In this document: piece by piece, positions 31,526 to 37,076 of the stretch | Numbering within the stretch: position 1 is the stretch's first letter | Layout of the letters: each line of letters starts with the position of its first letter | From: Alphaproteobacteria bacterium HGW-Alphaproteobacteria-6 | Lineage (GTDB): Bacteria > Pseudomonadota > Alphaproteobacteria > Rhodobacterales > Rhodobacteraceae | Assembly: GCA_002841115.1 (NCBI GenBank) | Contig: PHEC01000019.1 | Span: 1 to 37,076 of the forward strand | Length of the DNA: 37,076 bases | Reading direction: 5' to 3' | The notes under the pieces: model-generated | The model's database searches: none | Told to the model about the DNA's origin: nothing | Seen by the model: the letters and a program-made list of their open reading frames with translations, nothing else | Translations under genes and position numbers: made by a program

Positions 31526-32117
31526 TCGCGATATCCCTTTCCTTTTCGATCTGGAAGAATGCCGAAACCGCGGCGGCGATGGTCGCGATCACCCCGTCGA
31601 GATCGACGCGCGATTCGGCGGCACCGAAGCGCAGATAGACCTGACCCTCGCCAAGCGAAGGCTCGCCGCAGAAGGTCATCGGGATGGCGGCCTGGCCGAT
31701 CACGATCGCCTCGATCACCGCGCGGTTGGCCGGATTGGCGGTGACGGTGACCGGGGCGTCGGACAGGCCTTCGGCGACCGGGCGCAACTGTTCCAGCACC
31801 ATCTGGCCCAGCGCCTCGCGGGCGATCGCCGGCAGCACCTTGGTCACCATGTCGTGCAACAATGGCTCCAGCGCCCGCAGCACATGGCTGCGCGCCTCGT
31901 GATAGCTGAAGGCCATGTCCTGAAGGTTGCGGCCAAGATCGGCGCGCAGTCGCGCCACCTCTTCGGTCTGCGCCGCTGCGGCATCGTCCCAGCCGGCGGT
32001 ATAACCCTGCTCGAAGGCGGCAAGCCGGTTCTCCTCCAACTCGCCCCGCGCCAGTGTCACCGCGGCGCCCGATCCGTCGATATCCTCGAACACCTCGAGC
32101 CGGAGCGGACGCGACAT
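31518..32117 (-). CDS. fliH: FliH-like flagellar assembly protein
   Basis: This 199-residue soluble protein has a glutamate/glutamine-rich helical N-terminal part (ENRLAAFEQGYTAGWDDAAAA) and a C-terminal segment (VLPAIAREALGQMVLEQLRP, VTVTANPANRAVIEAIV, VDLDGVIATIAAAVSAFFQ). The FEQGYxxGW motif and placement between fliF and fliN are as in FliH, which binds the ATPase FliI and regulates export. FliH sequences are poorly conserved, so the name rests partly on position. The ATG at 32117 shares a base with the fliF stop. Confidence 0.8.
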   Translation of the reverse strand: MSRPLRLEVFEDIDGSGAAVTLARGELEENRLAAFEQGYTAGWDDAAAAQTEEVARLRADLGRNLQDMAFSYHEARSHVLRALEPLLHDMVTKVLPAIAREALGQMVLEQLRPVAEGLSDAPVTVTANPANRAVIEAIVIGQAAIPMTFCGEPSLGEGQVYLRFGAAESRVDLDGVIATIAAAVSAFFQIEKERDIANG

Positions 32118-33763
32118 CAGGCCTTCTCCTCTTCGGGGTCTTCCATCCAGTTGCGCAGGATCTCGACAGTTTCTTCCTGACGTTCGCTGATCAGGCGACG
32201 CAGCCGGGTGACCGGATCGGCGCCGTCCGTCCCGTCGGCCGAACCGGAAGCGCCACCTGCCGCGTCGCCGCCAGAGACCAGCGCCAGGCCTGCCGGGACA
32301 TAGTCGCCGTCATCGATCTCGCCGGTCAGTGCCGCCGGAACCGCGCCCGGCGGAGCCGGCAGTTCGGCCAGCCGCGCCGGGCGCGTGGTCAGGACCGGGC
32401 GCACCACGAAAAGGCCGAGCACCAGGGTGACGATGGCCAGGACCGCAAGCTGGACCAACCGCATCACGTCGAGATGCAGCCCCGCCAGAAGCGGCGCGCC
32501 GGCGCTGCCGGCAAGTTCGGCGACCGGCTTGAAGGGCATTGACCTGATGGTGATGACATCGCCGCGCCCGGCGTCGAACCCGACCGCGGCGGCGACCAGA
32601 TCCTGCAGGTCCTGCAACTCGGCCTCGCCCCGCGGCTGCTCGGTCAGGGCGCCGGCGGCATCGGCCACCTGCACCGCATCGACCAGAACCGCCACGGTCA
32701 GCCGGCGCACCGCTCCGGGGTTGCGCAACAGCTCGCGCGTGGTCTCCGACACCTCGAAGTTGGTCCGCTCGCGGGTTTCGCTCTTGTTGCTTTGCGACTG
32801 CCCGGCACTGCCGCCGGCATCGCCCGCAGGCAGGTTCGAGGCGACGGTCACCGCATTGCGGCCGCTGTCGCTGGCCGTCGTCGACTGTTCGAGCGTGTCG
32901 GTCGAGATCGCGACCCGACCCTCGGGATCAAAGCGCCGTTCGGTGATCGCCTCGCGCTCGGTCACGGTATCCACCGAAACCTCGACGATGGCATTGCCGT
33001 AGCCGACCCGCGCCTCGAGCAGCCGCTCGACGTTCTGGCGAAGTTGTCCGGCGCGGTCGGTTCCGGCCGGCGCCATCGCATCGTCGCCGGAAATCACCAG
33101 GCCGCTTTCGCCGTCGATCACCGACACGTCTTCGGGCGACATCCCCGAGACCGCCGAGGCCACCAGGAATTTCAGCGCCTTGGCCTGAACCGGAGAGAGG
33201 CCGCCTCCGGCAGTCGCGACGGCAACCGACGCGGTCGGGCGGCTGGTCGCGCGCAACCCTTGCGCCTGCGGCACGGCGACATGCACCCTGGCCGAGCGGA
33301 TCATCGGCAGGGCGCCGATGGTGCGGGCCAGTTCCCCTTCCTTGGCGCGAAGATAGGCGGCGTCGAACATCTGCGACGTGGTGCCGAACCCGGACAGCGA
33401 ATCCAGCAGCTCATAGCCCGCCGCGCTGTTGGCCGGCAGCCCCTCGGCGGCCAGTGTCATGCGCAGCGCGTCGCGGTCTGACGAGGGCACATAGATCGCC
33501 TCGCCGCGCACCTCATAGACGACGCCGCGCTGATCGAGCGCCGTCAGCACCTCACCGGCGCGGTTGCCGTCGAGCCCGGCATAAAGAAGCGCCATCGCCG
33601 GCCGCGATGCGACCCCACCCAGAGCCAGAACGGCCGCAAACATCGCCACCGTGGCCAGCGCGACGATCACCCGGCGCCGGGGGTCGAGGTTTAGCAAGAC
33701 GGCCGTCAGCTGCTGCAACGCATTTCTCCGGTCTGCGGGCTTCTGCCCGATCGCTGCCGCCAT
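32117..33763 (-). CDS. fliF: Flagellar MS-ring protein FliF
   Basis: This 548-residue protein has an N-terminal membrane span (about 30-55), the ring-building motifs YEVRGEAIYVPSSDRDALRM, LLDSLSGFGTTSQMFDAAYLR, ELARTIGALPMIRSARVHVA, a long central domain, a second span near 445-465 (LVQLAVLAIVTLVLGLFVV) and the FliG-binding tail ETVEILRNWMEDPEEE. It forms the membrane ring on which the flagellum is built. It is the first gene of the minus-strand operon; its promoter region with a CtrA-like box is shared with fliL. Confidence 0.95.
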   Translation of the reverse strand: MAAAIGQKPADRRNALQQLTAVLLNLDPRRRVIVALATVAMFAAVLALGGVASRPAMALLYAGLDGNRAGEVLTALDQRGVVYEVRGEAIYVPSSDRDALRMTLAAEGLPANSAAGYELLDSLSGFGTTSQMFDAAYLRAKEGELARTIGALPMIRSARVHVAVPQAQGLRATSRPTASVAVATAGGGLSPVQAKALKFLVASAVSGMSPEDVSVIDGESGLVISGDDAMAPAGTDRAGQLRQNVERLLEARVGYGNAIVEVSVDTVTEREAITERRFDPEGRVAISTDTLEQSTTASDSGRNAVTVASNLPAGDAGGSAGQSQSNKSETRERTNFEVSETTRELLRNPGAVRRLTVAVLVDAVQVADAAGALTEQPRGEAELQDLQDLVAAAVGFDAGRGDVITIRSMPFKPVAELAGSAGAPLLAGLHLDVMRLVQLAVLAIVTLVLGLFVVRPVLTTRPARLAELPAPPGAVPAALTGEIDDGDYVPAGLALVSGGDAAGGASGSADGTDGADPVTRLRRLISERQEETVEILRNWMEDPEEEKA

Positions 33764-33779
33764 GCTTCGTCGATCGCGC

Positions 33780-33794
33780 TTAACAATCGGTTAG
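33780..33794. promoter_or_regulatory. CtrA-type box between fliF and fliL
   Basis: TTAA-CAATCGG-TTAG differs from the CtrA consensus TTAA-N7-TTAA in one base. It lies 16 bp upstream of fliF and 46 bp upstream of fliL in the 77-bp divergent gap. CtrA controls flagellar genes in many Rhodobacteraceae. Confidence 0.6.
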
Positions 33795-33840
33795 TGCGAT
33801 CGGGTTTAGAACGAAGCGGCAAGGAACCGATGGACGTGAC

Positions 33841-34311
33841 ATGGCCGAGACCGACGAATCAGACCCCGGACCCCCGCCGAAGCGCTCGAAGCTGCCGCTG
33901 ATCCTTGGACTTGTCGCGATGCTCGGGCTGGGTGGCGGCGGATTCTTCGCGGTCTACAAGGGGCTTGTCTTCGGCCACCCGGAGGCCCCGGCAAGCCATG
34001 CCGAAGTCGCGGCGCTGCCCGATATCGCCTTCGTGCCGATCGACGCGATGGTGGTGCCCCTCGGCTCCGGGCGCTTTTTGCACTTCACCGCTCAGATCGA
34101 GGTCGCCAAGGCCTATCAGGCCGATGTCACGCTGCTCCTGCCGCGGGTTCTCGATGTGCTGAACGGCTATCTGCGCGCCGTCGCTGTTGCCGACCTCGAA
34201 GATCCCGCGGCCCTGGTGCGGCTGCGCGCCCAGATGCTGCGGCGCATCCAGATCGTCACCGGCGAAGGCCGGGCGCGCGACCTTCTGGTGACCGAATTCG
34301 TGATCAACTAG
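33841..34311 (+). CDS. fliL: Flagellar basal-body-associated protein FliL
   Basis: This 156-residue protein has a basic cytoplasmic N-terminus, one span (residues 19-40, PLILGLVAMLGLGGGGFFAVY) and a periplasmic domain (FVPIDAMVVPLGSGRFLHF, ARDLLVTEFVIN at the end). The C-terminal LLVTEFVIN is a strong FliL sign. FliL stabilises the stator and supports torque. It begins the plus-strand flagellar operon with the next three or four genes. Confidence 0.92.
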   Translation: MAETDESDPGPPPKRSKLPLILGLVAMLGLGGGGFFAVYKGLVFGHPEAPASHAEVAALPDIAFVPIDAMVVPLGSGRFLHFTAQIEVAKAYQADVTLLLPRVLDVLNGYLRAVAVADLEDPAALVRLRAQMLRRIQIVTGEGRARDLLVTEFVIN

Positions 34312-34320
34312 GGGACGGGG

Positions 34321-34716
34321 ATGGAGCTTATCGCCGATATTCTGCTTGCGGCCGGGGCCTTCGGGGCCGGGCTTTACTGCCTTGTCCTGTCGCGAAGGCT
34401 GAAGGCGTTCAATCAGCTTGAAACCGGCATGGGCGGGGCCATCGCCACCCTGTCGGCCCAGGTCGACGATCTGACCCGGGTGCTTGGAACAGCACGGGAA
34501 ACCGCCGCCGAATCGGGGCGCCGGCTGGACGAGATGACCGGCCGCGCCGAGGCGGCGGCGCGCAAGCTCGAGCTGATGCTGGCCGCGCTGCATGACCTGC
34601 CGGGGGACGACCGGCAGCACCCCGACGACCCCGGCGCAGCCGAGGACGGCAGTGGCCGGCGGATGCGCGTGCTGCGCCGACGCGGCGCGGCCGCAAGCGC
34701 GGAGGCAGCGACATGA
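34321..34716 (+). CDS. Membrane-anchored coiled-coil flagellar protein (DUF6468-like)
   Basis: This 131-residue protein starts MELIADILLAAGAFGAGLYC (one span), followed by a long helical region (LSRRLKAFNQLETGMGGAIA, ETAAESGRRLDEMTGRAEAA) likely forming a coiled coil, and an Arg-rich tail. Genes of this type (DUF6468) lie between fliL and the motE-like gene in Rhodobacteraceae flagellar clusters. The biochemical role is not known to me. It starts 9 bp after the fliL stop and overlaps the next gene by 4 bp (ATGA). Confidence 0.75.
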   Translation: MELIADILLAAGAFGAGLYCLVLSRRLKAFNQLETGMGGAIATLSAQVDDLTRVLGTARETAAESGRRLDEMTGRAEAAARKLELMLAALHDLPGDDRQHPDDPGAAEDGSGRRMRVLRRRGAAASAEAAT

Positions 34717-35354
34717 TCCGCACCGCACCACCGGCCGGGGCTGGCACCGTTGCAACCGGTCCGCGCCGGCCTGCGCGGCGCAGCCGGCAACGGGCCGGGC
34801 GCAGCGCGCTCATGGTGATCGCGCTGCTGCTCGGCGGATCGGGCCTCATGCGGATTGCCACCGGGGCCGGCCATGCTCTGGACAGCAGCGGCCAGGACGC
34901 GGCCGAGGCGGTCGCCGCGCCCGATCCCGCGGTCTGCGAGGGCGAGCCCGGCGCGCTGGTGTTGCTGGCCTCGCTGCGCGACCGCGAGGCGCGGCTGGCC
35001 GCGCGCGAGGCCGAGATCGCCGACCGCGCCCGGACCAACGAGCTGGCCAGCGCCGCCATCGACCGCAAGCTGGCCGATCTGGTCGCCGCCGAAGAGCGCC
35101 TTGCCGCATTGCTGACCCTTGCCGATGACGCCGCGGACGCGGATGTCGCGCGGCTGGTGACGGTCTACGAGAACATGAAGCCGAAGGACGCGGCCCCGCT
35201 TTTCGCCGAAATGGATCCGGATTTCGCCGCCGGCTTTCTTGCCCGCATGCGCCCCGATGCCGCCGCCGCGATCCTCGCCGGCCTCGACCCGAAGACCGGC
35301 TACACGATCAGCGCGCTTCTGGCCGGGCGCAACGCGACCGTTCCGAAAGAGTAG
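34713..35354 (+). CDS. MotE-like / MgtE N-domain flagellar protein
   Basis: This 213-residue protein has one span near residues 31-48, a helical Ala/Arg/Glu-rich region (about 83-135) and a C-terminal MgtE-N-like domain (VTVYENMKPKDAAPLFAEMD, FAAGFLARMRPDAAAAILAG). The layout matches MotE, a periplasmic chaperone-like protein for the stator protein MotC in rhizobia; equivalents occur next to fliL and motA in Rhodobacteraceae. Overlap with the previous gene indicates coupled translation. Confidence 0.78.
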   Translation: MIRTAPPAGAGTVATGPRRPARRSRQRAGRSALMVIALLLGGSGLMRIATGAGHALDSSGQDAAEAVAAPDPAVCEGEPGALVLLASLRDREARLAAREAEIADRARTNELASAAIDRKLADLVAAEERLAALLTLADDAADADVARLVTVYENMKPKDAAPLFAEMDPDFAAGFLARMRPDAAAAILAGLDPKTGYTISALLAGRNATVPKE

Positions 35355-35453
35355 GCCCGAAAGACTGGAATCGCGACGGAATGTTAACGACCGCCTGCAA
35401 GGGTCGCAGCCGTGCCGCGGCGAAGGCCGGTTGAACGAGGGAGCCAGCATCAG

Positions 35454-36323
35454 ATGATCGGAATCGTCGGCATCGTGATCATCTTCGTCATGGTCTTCGG
35501 CGGCTACATCGCCGCCGGCGGCAAGCTCGGGATCATCCTGAAAGCATTGCCCTTCGAGATGATCATGATCGGCGGTGCGGCACTCGGCGCCTTCGTGCTG
35601 TCCAACGACATGCCTGCGATCAAGCACACCGCCAAGGATATCGGCAAGGTCTTCAAGGGGCGGCGCTGGCAGCCGGACGACTACCGCGACCTTCTGTGCC
35701 TGCTCTTCGAGCTGATCCGCCTGGCCAGGCAGAACCCGGTCGCGATCGAGGAACATATCGAGGCGCCGGAAAGCTCGTCGATCTTCGGCAAATACCCGAA
35801 GATCCTCGCCAGCCACGAGGCGATCGAGATGATCTGCGACACGCTGCGCTCGGCCTCGATGAACTATGACGATCCGCATCAGGTCGAGGAGGTGCTGGAA
35901 AAGCAGCTCGAGGCGAACCTGCACCACGCCATGCACTCCAGCCACGCGCTTCAGTCGATCGCCGACGGGCTGCCCGCGCTCGGCATCGTCGCCGCGGTGC
36001 TCGGCGTGATCAAGACCATGGGCTCGATCGACCAGCCGCCCGAGATCCTCGGCAAGATGATCGGCGGTGCGCTGGTCGGCACCTTCCTCGGGGTCTTCCT
36101 CGCCTATGGCCTCGTCGGCCCCTTCTCGGTGCGGGTCAAGGCGGTGATCGAGGAGGACAGCCATTTCTTCAAGCTGATCCGCGAGGTTCTGGTCGCCAAT
36201 CTGCACAACCACGCCGCCAATATCTGCATCGAGGTCGGACGCCAGAACACGCCGCACCACATCCGCCCGAGCTTTACCAGCCTGGAAGAGGCGCTGAAGG
36301 CGCTCAAGTCGGAGGCGGCCTGA
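35454..36323 (+). CDS. motA: Flagellar stator protein MotA
   Basis: This 289-residue membrane protein has four spans: IGIVGIVIIFVMVFGGYIAA, FEMIMIGGAALGAFVL, then LPALGIVAAVLGVIKTMGS and GTFLGVFLAYGLVGPFS. The long cytoplasmic loop between spans 2 and 3 carries the charged residues that contact FliG. MotA and MotB form the proton-driven stator. The ATG at 35454 gives the standard MotA N-terminus. The 99-bp gap before it holds a TTAAC half-site near 35384 that may be part of a CtrA-type promoter. The stop overlaps the next ATG (TGATG). Confidence 0.95.
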   Translation: MIGIVGIVIIFVMVFGGYIAAGGKLGIILKALPFEMIMIGGAALGAFVLSNDMPAIKHTAKDIGKVFKGRRWQPDDYRDLLCLLFELIRLARQNPVAIEEHIEAPESSSIFGKYPKILASHEAIEMICDTLRSASMNYDDPHQVEEVLEKQLEANLHHAMHSSHALQSIADGLPALGIVAAVLGVIKTMGSIDQPPEILGKMIGGALVGTFLGVFLAYGLVGPFSVRVKAVIEEDSHFFKLIREVLVANLHNHAANICIEVGRQNTPHHIRPSFTSLEEALKALKSEAA

Positions 36324-37076
36324 TGTGCGCCCGGTTCCCGCTGCGGTGCCGCGGCACCGCATGGCGGCTGCTGGCAACGCTGGGATTTCTGCTCTGGTCC
36401 GCGGCGGCATCGGCCGAGACGATCGTGCTGCGCTCGGGTGAACATGGCGGGTTCTCGCGGCTGGTTCTCGATGCCGCCGATCCGGGCGGCTGGACGCTGG
36501 GCCGGTCCGACGACGGCTATCTGTTGCGGCTTGACCGCGCCGGGACCGACTTCGACCTGTCCGGGGTTTACCGGCTGATTCCGCGCGACCGGCTGGCGAT
36601 GATCGCGCCCGGGCCGGTTCCGGGGTCGCTGCGCTTGACGGTTCGCTGCGCTTGCCACGCCACGGCTTTCGAGACGAGCGGCGGCCGGATCGTCATCGAC
36701 ATCGCCGACGGCCCGCCACCGCCGGCTTCGCCATTCGAGCGGGATCTGGACGCTTCTGCAGCCCGCCCCGGCGGTGACGGGCCGGGGGCGGAACCGGTCT
36801 TTCCCGTCGCTTGGCTGCCCGCCCGGCCGGAGGGCCTCGCCGACCCGCGCCTTGGGCTTTTCCAGCGGGCCGCCGATGCCGCCCGGCCGGCCGCCCTGGC
36901 GGGCGACCCCGCCTTCGGCCCGGCGGGAGGCCCGGCCACCGTCCCGGCGGCCGTCCCGGCCGGCGATCCGCCGATGCAGCAGTCCCGGCCGGATCACTCC
37001 GCCGCGACGGATACCGCCGCATTGCCGCATCCGGCGTCGGGGCGAGGCGGAACCACGGCGCCGGCCGCTTCGCCGA
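36323..37076 (+). CDS. Secreted protein of unknown function, flagellar cluster (partial)
   Basis: The frame from ATG 36323 stays open to the window edge (251 codons). GGAGG lies about 8 bases upstream, and the start shares a base with the motA stop. It has a signal peptide (cleavage expected after ASA, residue 31), then a folded region (ETIVLRSGEHGGFSRLVLD, GWTLGRSDDGYLLRLDRAG, RLTVRCACHATAFETSGGR, IVIDIADGPPPP). From about residue 130 it is Pro/Ala/Gly-rich and probably disordered. A long exported protein follows motA in many Rhodobacteraceae clusters; its role is unknown to me. The C-terminus is outside the window. Confidence 0.75.
   Translation, partial: MCARFPLRCRGTAWRLLATLGFLLWSAAASAETIVLRSGEHGGFSRLVLDAADPGGWTLGRSDDGYLLRLDRAGTDFDLSGVYRLIPRDRLAMIAPGPVPGSLRLTVRCACHATAFETSGGRIVIDIADGPPPPASPFERDLDASAARPGGDGPGAEPVFPVAWLPARPEGLADPRLGLFQRAADAARPAALAGDPAFGPAGGPATVPAAVPAGDPPMQQSRPDHSAATDTAALPHPASGRGGTTAPAASP

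Noticed and set aside
34413-36410. 665-codon minus-strand frame opposite the motE-like and motA genes
   Set aside because: Composition typical of antisense shadows; motA and the motE-like protein are well supported on the plus strand.

Overview
The window comes from a GC-rich alphaproteobacterium, most likely a member of the Rhodobacteraceae. The basis is the arrangement of the flagellar genes (fliP-fliN-fliH-fliF divergent from fliL-DUF-motE-like-motA), a near-consensus CtrA box between fliF and fliL, the rhizobial/rhodobacterial-type intergenic hairpin repeats at the left edge, and the many Rhodobacter-like protein families. The genus cannot be fixed from the sequence alone.

Layout. (1) 1-4302: a 4.1 kb block bounded by two inverted, nearly identical 98-bp intergenic elements. 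It holds an SDR oxidoreductase, a tight minus-strand operon (RBBP9-type hydrolase, two tiny membrane proteins, FAD/NAD(P)-binding protein), and a D-amino-acid dehydrogenase gene that has lost its 5' part. (2) 4448-5110: a proline racemase/hydroxyproline epimerase-family gene with a large in-frame internal deletion. Together with the dehydrogenase this looks like a decayed hydroxyproline catabolism module. (3) 5637-11304: a minus-strand spermidine/putrescine-type ABC transporter (ATPase, Tat-type binding protein, two permeases) followed by an SDR, divergent from a LuxR-type regulator. (4) 11370-13860: an IS21 transposase remnant, then rhodanese-ChrB and ChrA chromate resistance genes. (5) 14003-18929: a complete sulfate ABC transporter operon (sbp-cysT-cysW-cysA) under an Rrf2 regulator, divergent from a DecR-like Lrp regulator.

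(6) 18955-28983 is the most interesting region. A two-component system (response regulator plus kinase) is divergent from a PepSY protein and a ferric-reductase-like membrane flavoprotein. These are followed by a poly-aspartate secreted protein, a DUF2271 protein with an ApbE-type flavinylation motif, a PepSY-membrane/flavodoxin/reductase fusion, ApbE (FMN transferase, broken by a one-base frameshift here) and a P1B-type metal ATPase. Three copies of a 19-bp site (CTGACG-N5-CTGAAGCG) lie 76-82 bp upstream of the three transcription units. They define a candidate regulon of the two-component system. I infer a flavin-based extracytoplasmic metal-reduction and metal-export system.

(7) 28981-30256 is a graveyard: an IS3-family remnant, itself invaded by a 314-bp MITE-like element with a TTAA duplication, then fragments of a D-lyxose isomerase and of a GntR/FCD regulator. 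(8) 30503-37076 is a flagellar cluster running off the right edge inside a secreted protein of unknown function.

All calls are from reading translations and motifs by eye; no database search was possible.
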